Shown here: positions 23,510-38,628 of the stretch, in pieces
Position numbering within the stretch: position 1 is the stretch's first letter
Layout: the number at the start of each line of letters is the position of its first letter
Source: Tetradesmus obliquus
Taxonomy: Eukaryota > Chlorophyta > Chlorophyceae > Sphaeropleales > Scenedesmaceae
Assembly: GCA_030272155.1 (NCBI GenBank)
Contig: CP126202.1
Coordinates: 744,001-808,000 of the forward strand
Direction: 5' to 3'
Length of the DNA stretch: 64,000 nt
Program-made: the position numbers and the translations under genes
The notes under the pieces: generated by a model
Told to the model about the DNA's origin: nothing
The model's input: the letters and a program-made list of their open reading frames with translations, nothing else
The model's database searches: none

Positions 23510-25153
23510 ATGCTAGAAGGCTACGCAGCCGACCTGCTGGCGAGCACTATCGGCAAGTTTGTCGATGTGCAGCGCGACCGGCTGCGGATCTCTCTGTGGG
23601 GAGGTGGGTGCAATGCTACTGCTGCTCTGCAACATGGGCACAACCATCTGCAGCTGTTGCTGCTCCAACGCTGCAGAAGGCACTGGCTAGCCACCATTCT
23701 CTTATTATGTGCTGACTGAAGCACCGGACGATGCTGCAAGTGGCGAGGACGGCCCCTGCTCCCTGCTCTGCTGCAGTCAGAGTTTGCTTTCGCTTGTGAA
23801 CTGCTTTCACTTGCAGGAGAGGCAGTGCTGGAGAACGCACAGCTGCGGGTGGAGGCCTTTGACTATCTGCAGCTGCCATTTGTTATCAAGGAGGGCTCTA
23901 TAGGCCGCCTGAGGCTGCAGGTGTGCATGTTTCCTGCAAGCAGCGGAGCAGCAGCGCTGTGACAGCTGCAGCCAATCAAGGTAGCTACTGTGCCGCACAC
24001 ATGCAAAGCACCAGCCATGCAAGCAAGGACGCATCAGCTGCTGCAGTGGCTGTCTGAGACTGCAAGCGCAAAGAGTGTCCTGCAAGCAGCAGAGCAGCAG
24101 CATTGTAGCCAGCAGGTCCCTGCAGTAATGCACACACATGCAGGGACAGCAGCTGTCCTTGCACAGCAGCTGCTCCATTGGTCCCCTGAAACTGCAGCAG
24201 CAGCTGGCATGGCTTGCAAGTAGCAGCGCTGGAAGCAACAGAAAGCAGGCTGTTGCTGCTGCGCAGCTGCTGCACATGCATTGCTGCAAGGAAAGGCACA
24301 GCAGCTGCTGTGCCTGCTGCCTGCCATGCGGCTTTGTGCATCAGCACAGTTGCCTTGCAGGAACAGTAAACGCTGCTGTGGGCATCCTTGTTTGCACCTG
24401 CCTTGGCCAGACCACAAACCATTATGCACAAGGAGAGCTTCTCTTAGCACCATTGCGCACAAGCTGCATGCTGCACGCTGCCGTTGCAACGCAACACTGT
24501 AACAAAGTAACATGTTGTATAACATTGTGTGCCCGCAGATCCCATGGGGCCGCTGGCGTGGAGGGGCCCTGGTGGTGGAGCTGTCAGATGTGCTGCTGAC
24601 AGTTTCCTCCCGGGAAGAAACAGATTGGGAGGAGGGCCCTGCGCTGCGCAGAGCGCAAGCAGCCAAACAGGCACAGCTGGCAGCAGCAGAATTTGCAAAG
24701 CTGGGCAGCCGCGTCGCAGCCACCGGCAGCAGCAGCAGCAGTGCGGCCGGCGGCGGCCAGCAGCAGGCCGAGCAGGCGGCTGCGGCGGCAGCAGCGGCGG
24801 GGGTTGCAGCTACTGCAGGCAGCAGCGGCAGCAGCAGCAGCTGGGCGTGGTCCATCCTGGATTACATCATGAGCTTTCTGCTGAACCGGCTACATATTGA
24901 AGTCAAGAACGTGCATGTGTCGTTCCAGGTAAGCTGCAATGCAGTGCAAACACACAACCATCACTAGCCTCTCCATCAATGCTAGGTGCAGTTGTGTAAG
25001 TGCAGTTCCTGCAGCCAGCCAGCTGAGCAGCTAGGAGTGCTTGCAGAGGTTTGGCGTTCCAATCACACAACGCAAGCAGCAGCTGTCCAGCCATAACACT
25101 TGCTCACACCAAACTCCAGCCGCACGACATGTCCAACAACGCGCCAGTATCTC

Positions 25154-25221
<68 letters not shown>

Positions 25222-26114
25222 AGGCGCCTGCCGGCAGCGCCAGCGAGTATGAAGCCTTTGGAGTACAGCTTGCCAGCCTGGCCACAGTCAAGCCAGGCAA
25301 GCGGCCTGACCTGCTTGCTGCATTTGCAGGCTTGCATCGCTCCGCAGAATCGCAGTTGGCAGCAAAGGTGGTGCGGCAGCTGCATGTGCAGGGAGTGAGC
25401 TGCTACTGGAAGCCAAGGAGAGCTCCCTGGCAGCAGCAGCAGCAGCAGCAGCAGTGGATGGCAGCAGCAGCTGCAGGGGGCAAGGCAGGGCCGTCTGTGG
25501 CGCCTGCATTGGATCCCTCGGACTTCTTGTTGGCTCCTATGGAGGCTGTGATGGAGATCACTGTGCACAGCAGCAGCAGCAGCAGCGATGCGGCAGCAGC
25601 AGCAGCAGACGCCCGCAGCAGCAGCAAGGGAGGGTTGTCCTGTGAGGTGTTCATCGGTGCGTCCGAGGTTGCGCTGCAGCTGAGCAGCCAGCAGCTGCTG
25701 GGCACAGCACGCTTGGCAGATGATGCTGCAGTGTGGGGCAAACGCAACAGGTATGGGCGGTACCGCCCGCCCGGCTGGATCACTGTACTGCAGGCGGTAC
25801 GGCAGCGGCGGGCGTACCACTCGTACTGGGGCAGTACAACAGGCAGTACATCAGGCAGTACACCTGTCACCGGCTGGGAGATGGCTGATGCAATGCAGGA
25901 GGCTGGCAGTACATCTGGCGGCAAGTGCGGCGGCGGCAGCAGCAGCAGCACTGTGGTGCCGACAGGCAGGCGTGGTGTCGGGGCACCTGTGACGTGGCTG
26001 CAGGTGTGGCAGTGTGCTGTGCGTGCTGTGCTGGCTGATGTGCGGCGGAGGCGGCGCCAGCAGGGCGGCGGCTGGGCGCTGCACAAGGCAGAACTGATGG
26101 CACGGAGGTGAGCG

Positions 26115-26148
<34 letters not shown>

Positions 26149-28760
26149 GCAATTTGTGGCGGCTTGCAGCAGCAGGGCGGCGGCTGGGCGCTGCACAGGG
26201 GGGAGCTCACGCCAGGGAGGTGAGCGGCAGCAGCAGCAGCAGCAGCAGCAGGCGATCTGAGTGTCCAAGTGGAGACGAGGAGCATTGCGGGATCATGCCA
26301 TACACAGAGGCACCTGAGATGTGTGCTTACGCATGTGACGCATGTGTCTTCTCATTGCATGTACCTTGTTGTTGCTGTCGCCACCAGCGCAGAAGATTGG
26401 GGACATGCTGCATTGGCCGCTCATTTCTGGGTTTTTGTGCGTTGTCCTGCAGGCGGTACGTGCACCTGTACCAGCTGAAGCTGGACTCCCTGCAGGCTAC
26501 AGCCACCACAGCTGCTACAGCCAGCAGCAGCAGCAGCAGCAGCAGCAGCACAACTCCACCACCACCAGCAGCAGCAGCGGGCAGTACAGATGCAGCCGCC
26601 ACCGCAGCACCAGCAGGCGAAGGCAGCAGCAGCAGCTTGGAGGCAGAGTCCTCCTGCCTCAGCAGCAGCAGCAGCCATGACGGCGAAATCCCTACCCCTG
26701 CTGGCAGCAGCAGCACTGCGGCGGCAGCAGCAGCGGCAGCAGCAGCAGCAGCAGCGGGTGTGCTGGCTGAGCTGTGTCATCTGGAGGCTGAGCTGGATGT
26801 GGATGACATCCTGCTGTGCAGGTCACTCGCTGAGCTGGCTCTGGACAGGCGAAACGCCAGCTCCACAGGTGTGAGGGTACTGACTGTTGTGTTTTTGTTT
26901 GGTGAATGAAATGTCACATGCTGAGCTGGCACTGGACAGGAGGAGCGCCAGCTCCACAGGTATGAGGTTTGTGTGGGCAAGGGAGGGTGCCAGGGTATAT
27001 ATGTTTGGCTGTATCGCCTGGTGCCTTGCCAGGTCACTCGCTGAGCTGGCACTGGACAGGAGGAGCGCCAGCGCTACAGCTGTGAGGGTGTGTGAGCCAT
27101 GGGGTGAGGTATTGATCACAACGTTGATGCTTGTTTGCTGTCGTGTGTGGATGTTGTGGAAGGCCACTTTTTGAGGCAGCACTTGACAGAAAGATAACTG
27201 GCCTCATGTTTAGGCGGCGAGAGGACAGCGGTGGCAAGAGTCAGCGCTGTGCACTAGGACACTTGCTGTGGTGTGCCCCTGGTATCCTGCTGCGTGCTTA
27301 TATAAACGTCAATCCCCGTGTGCATGCTGATGTGCTGTACATTTGCTGCTGCAGAGGCTGAGCGCTGCCGCAGCTGGTTTGCCTGGGGCACCTCAGGCAT
27401 AACCGGCTTCCTGTACCCTGCAGCAGCAGCAGCAGCGCAGCAGCAGTTCGCGGCTGGCAGCAGCAAGGCAGCAGCAGCAGCAGCAAAAGCTGGCAGCAGC
27501 AGCAGCAGCAGCAGCAGTAGCAGTGCGCCTAGCATGCCTACTGAAGCAGATTACAAGGAGCTGCTAGCTCTACTGCATGGCAAGGCAACAGCAGGAGAAG
27601 GCAGCTTCTCTGCAGGCGTGGCAGCAGCAGCAGCCGCTGCTACCGCTGCTGCTGCCGCTGCTGGCGGCGCGACTGGCATACAGGCCGCAGCAGCCGGCGC
27701 AGCAGCAGCAGCAACTGATGCTAGCAGCAGCACAAGCCCACCCCCAGCCGCCAGGCTTGCACCGGCAGTGAGCTTCAATTTGCAGCTGCTGCGGCTACGA
27801 GCCGTACTGCAGGACTGCCCAAAGCGCAGCATTCGCAGGGAGCTGCTGGTGCTGGATATAGAAGGCACCAGCACCACAGGCAGTTTGCGCGGCAACCGGC
27901 TCAATGCACAGCTGCAGCTGCAAGATCTGCGGCTGTTTGACTGCTGCAGCGACCCTGGGGTGCACGAGTGTGTGCTGCAGCGGTTACAGCCTGGGTCTCC
28001 AATCGCTGCACTTGCTGGGGCGGGGTTTAGCCCCAGCCAGGGCTGGGGTGCAGGGCTTAGCGGCTTAGGGCTTAGCCAGGGCGAGGGTTTGCAGCAGCAG
28101 AGCCCTGAGGTGTTTGGTTGGTCAGGGAATGCTATGCCTGCTGTTTCCAGCAGTGCAGGCCGGCAAGCAGCAGCAGCAGCAGGTGGTGGTGGTTCCAGTG
28201 GTGCAGTGCGTGCACTAAAGCAGCCGCTGCTGACAGTTGGTGTTGAGTTCAAAGGCAGCAGCAAACATTTGCGTGTGCAGTTGGAGCAGTTGCAGCTGTT
28301 GGCGAGGCCTGGTGTTGCTGTTGGTGTGCTGAGTATGCTGCAGCAGCTTCCAAAGGATACGCTGCAGCAGCAGCTGAAGGCAGCAGCAGCAGAGATCAAG
28401 GCCGCACAAGATGATGCAGCTGGTCACAACAGCAGCAGCCAGCTGCCGCACCAGCAGCAGCAGCAGCAGTTCAAGCTACCTGCTGAGCTGCTGCAGCTAC
28501 AACTGAGCTTCCGTGTTCAGGAATTGCTGGTGGTGGTGCCAACTGAGCTCAATTATGCAGCAGGGTTGAGTGCAATGGTTCAGCTGCAGGGCTTAAGGCT
28601 AAGCCCTAGCTCGCCAGCTGTAAATCCTGATGCTGTTCGAGGCCGCAGCGCAGCAGCAGCAGCAGCAGATGAGGACATAGTGCTGCAATCATCTGGGGAG
28701 TCATCAGATGAGGAGTCAGCATCTCAGTACCGCAGCAGTGACAGTGGCGGCGGCGGCGGC

Positions 28761-28800
<40 letters not shown>

Positions 28801-29001
28801 CAGGCCTCTCAGCAGGCCCTGGCACTGCTGCTGGAGCAGGCAATAGTTGCAAGCAGCAGGCAGAGCAATCTAAGGCAGACCATACACAGCAGCAGCAGCA
28901 GTACAGCTTAGAGGTGGCAATGGTGTCTGTGGCAGTACACCGGCCTGGAGCAGCAGAAGCAGCGGCAGCGGCGCCCCCGAAGAGCTACAGCCAAGCGGTC
29001 C

Positions 29002-29037
<36 letters not shown>

Positions 29038-29376
29038 CTCACCTGCAGGAGCTTATCAAGCTGCCTGCATTGCAGGGACTGGTGACCGTTACATGCCCAG
29101 CAGCAGGTACAACTACCGCTGCTGCTGCTGCTGCTGCTGCAGGCAGCAGCCAGGGCAGAAACAAGGCATCACACCAGCATCATCAGCAGCAGCAGCCGCT
29201 CGTGAAAGTAGGGTTGCAGCTGCCGCCCATCAGCTGCACACTGACTGCTTCGCTGCTGGCTGCGCTGCAGCAGTTTGCTGCTGCGCTGAAGTTCCAGCTG
29301 CAACTGCCACTGGCAGACCTAGTGGCGTGCTACCACCTTCGCCTGGATAAGCAGCCGGCAGCAGCGGCCGCAGCGC

Positions 29377-29454
<78 letters not shown>

Positions 29455-31987
29455 CTGCATCCCACCGGCAGCAGCAGCAGCAGCATGACAGCAGCTCCAC
29501 CCCTGCAGCAGCAGACGCTGCTGCTGCTGTTGCAGCAGCTGATCTGCTTGCTGCTGCTGCCGATGCCGGTGTGATCAGCAGGCAAGACTCCTCTCCGCCT
29601 TCGCCTACGGACTCGGAAGTAGCACGCTGGATGGCTGCACCCGCAGCGCTGCAACCACCGCCAGCAGCAGCAGCAGCGGCGGATGAAGATTCAAGCCAAT
29701 TTTTGTTTGACGATGCTTCAGATCTCGATCATCAGTGGAACCAGTACAGCACTGGTACTAGTGCTGGCAGCAGCGGCACCGGCACGCTGCAACAGCAGCA
29801 GCTCAAGCGCTGCGACTCTGACAGGCTTCTGCAGAGCATGTCGCTGTCACCACCATCGCTGCTACAGCTGCCGCCACAGCAGCAGCAGCAGCAAGTGGAA
29901 GATACCAGCAGCCATCAGCAGCACCAGCAACGGCAGCAGCAGCGGCGGCAGCGAGCTGGTGCAAGCAGCGCTGCTGCAGCTGCTGCACTGGCATCGCCGG
30001 AGCTGCAGCTGCTGGCAGTCGACCTACTGTTAGAAGAGCTGGACATACAGTATGTACAGGACTTGCCCCTTACTCAGCAGCAGCACAGCAGCAGCAGCAG
30101 TCCTGAGCTGCACTTGAGGCTGCAAGCGACCTTGCTGCAGATCTGTTTCAGGCACAGCAGCCACGGCAGCAGCGCAGAGCTCTCACTGAATGACCTGGTA
30201 CTGCAGGATGCACTGCCAGCGCCCACAGCGACACCACCAGCAGCAGCAGCAGCAGCAGCGCCTGACTGGCGGCGGCTGCTGAGTCATCTGCTGTTGGACC
30301 GTGTGCAGCTGGCATGGCGCTCTCAGCTGCGGCTGTCAGGGGTGCAGCAGGATGTGCAGGCAGCACTGGTGGGACTGCAGGTGCAGGTGAGGGGTCCTTG
30401 TTAAACCTGCTGCCTGGAAATCTTGTAATCCGTGTTCAATGTTTTGGTGATGCCGTGTGGGGCGTGACAGGCATGTGCAGGCAGCACTGGTGGGACTGCA
30501 GGTGCAGGTGAGAGTGGCTCAGTTGGGTGAGTCTGCAAATAGCATCACACCGACCATTACTGATCAACAGCTGTGTGATTCTAAATGCATGCCGTCAATG
30601 TTAAGAGGTGAGGATGTAGCATACAAGCGCTGAGCATCCTTTGCACGGAAGCAGCGACTAGCTGTTTTTTTGCTGTGTTGTTTTGCTGTTGCTGCTTACA
30701 TTGCTGCTACCTGCGCTGCTGCTGCTGCAGGGCCAGCCAGGTGAGACTAGCCTGTTCCTGCTGCCTGCTGCTGCTGATGCCCCCGCCAGCATCACAGCCA
30801 GCCTCAACATGCAGCAGCAGCACTCGCCAGCAGCAGCAGCAGGCTCAAAGCCTGCAGTGCAGGCATCAGTGCAAGTGCATAACCTCGCCATTGGGTTGGA
30901 CGGCATCTTGAAGATTGTGGCAGCAGTGGAAGCAGCCACTGCATCGTCCCCTAAGGCTGCTGCTGCTGCCACTGGGTCAAGCAGTGCGCAAAACCAACAA
31001 CAGCCTTCTCAGCAGCACAGTCAAGCAGCACCAGCAACTGGCAACAGCAGCAGCAGCAGCAGCAGCTTGGCGCTGCATGTTGAGCTGCTGCAGTGCCAGC
31101 TGCTGTCTTGCAGGGCAGCAGCAGCAGCTGCAGCAGCAGCCGGCGCCAATCACAGCACAGCAGACCCACTGATGCCCTGGGATGTGCCCTTGCAGCAGCT
31201 GCCGACAGTCACCGCAGCAGATGGCGTGCTGTGTGATCTGCTGCTTGATCTGCCGTATGTTGCCTTGAACCTCGGACCACCAACACCAGCAGCAGCAGCG
31301 GCAGCAGCAGCGGCAGCGAGTCATTTGGAAGCATCAGCTGCGGCTAAGCCGCCGCCGCCGCCCATGGTTGTGGTTCAGGGTGTAGGGCTCTACCTGCCAG
31401 AGGGACCAGGGTCTGGGGTTCTGCTGCCGGTGCTGAGCATACCCAGCATTCTGTTCAGGGAACAACAGCAGCAGCAGCTGCAAGTGGTAGTGCTTCAGGA
31501 GTTGCACATTCCAGCTGTTGGTGCTTCGCTGCGGCCGCCGCAGCTGCAGCACATCGTGCAGCTAGTAGATCGGCAGCAGCTGCAGTGGCAGCAGTGGACT
31601 TGTAACATCCCACCAAAGCAGCCAAAGCAGCAGCAGCAGTCAAAGCAGCAGCAACAGCAGCAGCAGCAGCAGCTGAGTGTGGTGCTGGATGACATGCAGC
31701 TGCTGCTGCTGCCAGCACACGGCACTTCAGACAAGGGTGTGCTGCTGCACCTGCAGCAGCTGCAGCTGCAGCACGAGCAGCACCCCCTGCAGCAGCATAT
31801 CCTGCCTAGCAGCTCATCAGATGCATGCAGCAGCAGCAGGGTGTTGCAGGAAGCCAAAGTGTCCTGGTCTGATCTCACAGTGAGTGCAGTGCAGCAGCAG
31901 CAAGACGAGGAGCTTGCAGGCCCCCACAGCAGTGATTGGTATGCGCCAGACAACACTGCCACCTCAACATTAAACACAGCTAGTCCC

Positions 31988-32020
<33 letters not shown>

Positions 32021-33438
32021 AACCACAGTGCAGGTTTGCAGCAGCAGCAGCGAGGGGAGTTCCGGCTACCAGCCGCCTCACTGCCCGCAGTCAGCTGGCT
32101 CTCCCGTACCGGCAGCAGCACCCGCAGCAGCGCCACAGGCCAGCAGCAGCAGCAGCAGTACCCGCTGCTGCCGCTGCCATCTGGTGCATTTGCAGCAGCA
32201 GCGGCGGCTGCTGCTGCAGCAGGGGCTGCGCCGCGGCTGCCAGCTGCTGCACTGCCACGCAGCTCCAGTGGGGCTTTGAGGGAAGCCCTGAGCACACAGG
32301 CCACACTGACTCGGTTTCTCTCCGCTAGAGATTCCTGGCATGCCAGTGCTCTGGGCAGCAGCTTGGGCTTGGGGAGTACCATGTCAGTAGATGGCAGTTA
32401 CCTGTCTGCCCACGGCAGCAGCAGCGCACTGCTTGGCAGCAGCAGCGGCAGCTGGGTCACTGCAGGCGCCGGCAGCAGCCAGAGCTCCGCAGCAGCAGCA
32501 GCAGCAGCAGCAGTGCCGCTGCTGGATGCTCAGAGCAGCATCATTGCAGCTTCCTGGCAGCTGGATCCCCCGGGTGCCTCGCCGCCAGCTGGTTTAGGAC
32601 TTTGTGGGTCTCTGCCGGCATCAGTTGCACCCTCACCCTCAGGAGGTCGGCCCAACACAGCAGCAGCAGCACCAGCAGGCAGAGCTGCAGTGCAGCAGAT
32701 AGCCAGCAGCAGCAGCAGCAGCAGCAGCAAAGCACGCCAGCAGCAGCAGGGCTTTGCAACACCTCAGGCCACCACGCCGCGGGCAAGCCATGCTGCAAGC
32801 AGCCGCGGCTTCAGTTTCACTGGCGGAGGTTTAGGAGGCGGCCCACATGGCGGTTTAGCCGGCACTGGGGGTTTAGGGGCTCCTAACCTGTGGCGCAGAT
32901 CAGCTAGCCCGCCTGGGCTGTTATCTACATCTTTACGCAGCAGTGTGCATGCAGTTAGCGGCCTGGGTTTAGGTCAGCTGCAGGGTTCAGGGTTAGCAGG
33001 TCATAGCTTCGGCAGCCACTGGCAGGATGATGATGCCGAGTTTTACTCGATTGCCGGTGACAGCTCAGCAGCAGATGATGCCAGCACAGCTGGTGATGAT
33101 GAGGAGCAGCAGCAGCCACCCAGCAGGAGGTGCAGCAGCACTGGCGGCGCTGCTGCTGCTGCTGCTGCTGCTAGTGGTGCAGCAGGGGAAGATGGAAGCC
33201 TGCTGCTGCGAGAGCTGCTGCCACTGGCTGGGTTTGATGGCAGCGGCTGTCTCTCAACTGCCAGGTGGCTCCTGCTGTCCTTGTCAGCAGCCGGCAGCAG
33301 CAGCAGCAGCAGCAGCAATGATTCTGCTGCAGCAGCAGTGCAGGTGACCGTAGCAGAAGGGCAGCCGTCATGCGCAGCAGCAGCAGTGGGTGGTGCTGGT
33401 GGCAGTGAGGGCAACAGCAGCAGCCAGCTGGCAGTGCT

Positions 33439-33505
<67 letters not shown>

Positions 33506-34072
33506 CGCAGCATATGTGTGCTGCTGCAGGGCTGGCAGCTGGCTGTCAGTGCCAAGTCTTGGGACATGGCGGCTGCATGCATCATGCAGGCAGTCAATGC
33601 AGCAGCAGGATCCGGGGTACACAGCAAACCCAGAACAGCGCTGCCAGCCAGGTCTATCCAACAGCAGCACCCTTCCAGCAGCAGCAGTAGCAGCGCAGCT
33701 GTGCCACCACACAAACAGCAGCAGCAGCACGTGCAGCTGCTGATAGATGTGCAGCAGCTGCAGGCAACGCTGTTCCTAGCGCCGGAAGGAGCAGCACCAG
33801 CAAATCCCCGGCAACAGCAGCGGCAGCAGCAGCAACAGCAGGAGGACACGTCACGCCGCAGCAGAGACTGTGGGCCTTGGCAGGACCCTGGCGACTCACC
33901 TACAGCAGCAGCAGCAGCGGCCGCCAGCAGCAGCAGCTATGTTGACAGCCGCACTGGTGCCTGCCCCCCTTTCCTGGGAGCACAGCAACAACAGCAGCAG
34001 CAGCAGGGGTCTCAACAGCTGGCAGCTCAGACAGTCACCATTGAGCTCTCTGCTGCTGCTGAGCTCAAAACA

Positions 34073-34105
<33 letters not shown>

Positions 34106-36536
34106 GGTGAACGTACAGCTGGCCACAAGCAGCAGCAGCAGCAGCAGCTGGTGCTCAAGAGTGTCAGGGTGCCTGCATTGTCAGTGGGCGTGGGTGCTGC
34201 CCTGTGGGATGCAGCAGCAGCTAGACCAGCATGCAGCGCTGCCGGCAACACCACTAGCAGTGCTGCTGCTGCTGCTGCTGCTGCTGCAGCCACAGCTGCT
34301 AGTACAAAGGAGCAGCAGCCGCTGCAGTTGCTACTGCTGAAGGGACTGGAGCTACAGCATGCAGCATCAGGCCAACGCGGCACAGCAGCAGCTGCAGCAG
34401 CAGCATCGAATCTGCCCAGAGAGGCTCATCAGCAAGCTGCAGGACAGCAGCTGTTACATCCGTCACCAGATGTGTTGCATTCGCCAAGCTCACCTGCGGC
34501 TGCTGCTGCTGATTCAGCAGTATCATCACTGGGCTTTGAGGTGCATGTGGGCAGTATCAGTGGTTGGGTTTCCACCACTCGGCTGTCGCTGCTGCTGCAC
34601 CTGCAGCAGCAGCTGCTGGCGCAGCTCCCCGCCATCTCTGCTGCTGCTGACCTGGCAGGCGCGCCTGCGAGATACAGGGGCGATGCCGCTGCTGCTGCCG
34701 CTGCTGCTGCTGCCGATGCGGCAGCAGCAAGTGTGGCAGCAGCAGGTGTAGCGTCCGCTGACAGTGTGCTGTTTTCAGAGGCTTTTAAAAGTAAGGCAAG
34801 CATGCCGGCTGCATCTGGAGTGCTTGCAGCAGCAAGCAGCAGCGGCATCGGCAGCAGCAGCAGCAGTGAGAGAGCACAAGGCGGCAGCAGCAGGGCGGCT
34901 GCAGCTTTGCAGGAAGTTGTTTCCTGCAGCCTGACGGTACACAAGCTGGCAGTACTGTGCAGCACAGACGAGCCAGATCCATGGCTGCTGCAGCAGCACA
35001 GCAGCAGAGGCACGACCAACACTGCTGCTGCTGCTGTTGGTACAGCAGGTTTCGGCAGTAAAGGTGCTGCTGCCGCTGGCAGCAGTACAGCTGCAGCCGC
35101 TGTCAGTGCCCCTTTCACTGCCTGTGCAACTCCCTTGCTAGAGCTCGCACTGCTGCCACTGCAAGTTGATGTGCAGCTCGCATCAACAGCAGTACCTGCG
35201 GCATCACGCCGCACCAAAAGCAACAGCAGCAGCAGCAGCAGCAGGCGTGTGCTGGGTGTGTCTGTGCGTGGCAGCTGCTGTGCTGACGTGTACAGTGTGG
35301 ACAAGCTGGGCTGGGAGCCGCTGCTCGACCCCTGGGAGTTCAAGGTGCGAACATGGCCCTGAAGTTTCTTCGAATAGTTGCATGAACTTGAAAGAACTTC
35401 ATGGGAGTGTGATGTTCAGGCAATGGGGTGGACAAGCTGGGCTGGCAGCCTCTGCTGGACCCCTGGGAGTTGAAGGTAGGTCTTCAAACTAAGCTGTGTA
35501 GATGTTGTCAGTAGATTATGTCAGTGATGAAGTTTGTGTACAAGAGTTTGAGAGGCGCCTGCTGGACCCCTGGGAGTTTAAGGTAGGTCTTCTTTCAAAC
35601 TCAGCCGTGTAGATGATGCCAGTGATGAAATTTGTTTACAAAAGTTTGAGAGGCGCCTGCTAGGACCCTGGGTGCAAATTTGGCCCTGCAATGTGCTCAA
35701 GTACTGTGTGTTGCAACTGCTTTTCAAGGAGTTGTTGTTTTTGTCGATGGGTGGAGAAGCTGGGCTGGGACCCCTGGGAGTTCAAGGTGCAAAGTTCCTG
35801 AGAACCTGGAGCTGTTGCAGTGTTTTGTTTGGCTGGTACGTCCATGCCTCTTTTTTCTGCTTCATCCATGCAACTCTGTGCCCTAAATTCTTGCATAAGC
35901 ATGGTCTGTTCGCTTGGTCTTAACACCCCTTGTTTTGATTCTGCTTCCACGCTGCAGGCTGCCGTGCAGCTGGCGCCAGCAGCAGCAGCCTCAGGCCCTG
36001 CCACGTCAGCGCAGAAGCTGCTCACTGCCTCCCTGACCTCACCCGCCATGCTGGACCTGACAGTCGCCCCCAGCTGCATTGCAGCAGCACGCCAGCTGGC
36101 AGCCCTGGCAGCAGCAGCAGCAGCATGGCAGGCCGACCCGCTGCTGCTGCAGCAGCTGCTGGCCAGCTTAGCTAGCCCTGGCGGCGGCTGCAGCCTCACT
36201 GCTAGCGGTCAATGCTGCTGGCTGATCAATCAGACGGGTGTGGCGCTGAGTTATGTTGTGGCAGACGCTGCAACAGGACCTGCCGCTGCTGCTGCTGCCA
36301 TGGGTGCTGCTGCACCATCGCCTGTTGCCGGCAGCAGTAGTGCGGCAGCAGCAGCGCCGCCGGCGCTTCCTGGCGGCAGCCTTCGCGGCAGGGCAGCGCA
36401 TCAGCTGCCTGTGCCGCTGCAGGTACTGGACATGGCTGCTGCAGGATACTACGGACGCTATGTCGAGTCACTCACCACCAGCAGCAGCAGCGGCAGCAGC
36501 AGCAGCAGTGACACTGGCAGTGGTGCAACTGATGGC

Positions 36537-36567
<31 letters not shown>

Positions 36568-36791
36568 GCAGCAGCAGCAGCGTGAAGCGCTGCCAGCTGC
36601 TGTACCTGCAGGCTGCTGGGCAGTCCAATGTTGCGGGGCCCATTGCACTTGAGCAGCTGGGCTGCAGCATCCACAGCATACGGGTGCCTGGGGGGCTGGC
36701 AGGTGCAGGTGGTGCTGCTGGTGCTGCAGCAGGCGTTGCTGGCTTGATGTCGCCTGGCAGCGGACTTGGGAGCAGGTGAGTTGTGCTGCTA

Positions 36792-36825
<34 letters not shown>

Positions 36826-38582
36826 ATCTAGTGTTGCGATTGCAACTGCTGCTGCTGCTGCTGCGTTGCGCTTGCTTTTGGTAAACATCATGCGAACAGC
36901 TGCCAGCAGCGGCTGAGCAACAGCAATCGCACAAGTACGCAATTTCTTCTGCTTCATCTATGATGTGTTCGGACTGCTGCTGCCACCGCACGCAGCCGCT
37001 GCTGCAGCGCCCGCTGTCGCTGGTGTGGCAAGTCACCCAGCACCGCTGCGGCAGCTGCCCATCATAGCACCTGCCTGCCTGAACCATGCCATATCATGTG
37101 TGACTGTTGTTGCGGCAGGCGGCCCTTGCTGTCGCTGGTATCATTCAATCATCAACTGCGTGGCTTATAATCACTAGGTCAATGTGTTTGGTCTATGATT
37201 GCAGGCGGCCGCTGCTGCAGCGCCCGCTGTCGCTGGTGGCGGAGGTTACTCGGCACCGGTATGGCGGCCGACTCGTGTCGCTGCACAGCTGCGTGCAGCT
37301 GGTCAACGCGACAGCGCTGCCGCTGCAGTTCGGCTGTGTGAGCGCCAGTGGTGTCGGTGTTGCTGCTGCTGCTGCTGCTGGGGAGCCGCTGCTGCTGGAA
37401 GTGCTGGCGCCTGGCGATTCAGTGTGGCTGCCGCTGCAGGTGAGAAGTGTGTTCAGATTGGGAGGCATTGGCTGCGTTTGGCAGCAGCTGTGCGTGATGC
37501 ATTGCTTTTGAGTCGGGCTCCTACGTCTGTGTTGTTGGGTGATGTTGAGCATGCCAAGAGGTTTGCATGTAAGGCATTGTGAGGGCATCCTGCTCTACCA
37601 TGCAGAAGTGCCTGGGATCCAAGCCATGCATTTGGATTCGTTGCTCTGATCAAGAGCTCATCAATAGTTGGTTTAGCCATAATGAATGCATTTCACAGCA
37701 TGGCTGCTTTTCTGCATGTTGTGTATGTGTGTTGCAGGTGCTGCAATCCGGCGCCCCAGGTCTGAGCCTCAAGCCAGTTGGTCCAGCTTGCAGCTACTCC
37801 TGGTGCAAGCCCCTGGATGTGCTGTCACTGCTGCCAAACACGCCAGCTGGCAGCAGCAGCAGCAGCAGCAATGCGCGGCTCGCTGCCGCACGCAACAAGG
37901 CAGCAGCTGATCCAGATGTGGAAGGGTTCTGGTACTGCCCTAGCCCTACCGGTGGGAGCAGCAGCAGCAGCAGGGCTGGCAAGCTCACCTCCCGTTGCAT
38001 CAGTTTCATGGCTGGTGCTGCCTGCATTAGGGGCGCAGGAGAGGCTCTGAGCAGCAGCAGCAGCAGCAGCAGCAGTGGGAGTCCAGATGCGGCAGCAGCA
38101 GCAGAGGCAGCAGGCGAGATTGTGCTGTGCTTGGGGTGCCGTGCAAAGCCATGGCCCGGCACTGCTGCTGCTCCTGCAGAGTCAGGTACAACATCAGCTA
38201 CGGCTGGTGCAAAATCGGACTCAATATCAGCAGCGGCAACAGCAGCAGCAGCAGCAGCAGTAGGGAGCTCCAGTGGGATGTGGCAGCTGGTGATAGAGCC
38301 GCCAGCAGTGTTCATCAACCAACTGCCAGTGCCTGTTCAGGTCTTAGTGGTGGCGGGCAGGTCTCAACAGCAGCAGAAGCAGCAGCAGCAGCAGGGGCTG
38401 CATGCTGTGGTAGGCAGCCGGCAAAGCCTGCCACTGTATGGGTGTGAGGCAGGTGCAGTGAGCAAGATCAAAGTAAAGGCACTGGGCTTCCAGAGCAGCA
38501 GGTGGATCTCTGTCTCACTCAGCAGCAGCAGCAGCAGCAGCGGCGGCGGCGGTTACAGAGTACCCCCTTGGGAGGCTGCCGC

Positions 38583-38628
<46 letters not shown>

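Noticed and set aside
27551-28399. Long minus-strand frame opposite VPS13 exon 6, and many like it opposite other exons
   Set aside because: CAG/CTG and GC-rich codons leave the opposite strand open; composition is low-complexity and no family motif appears.
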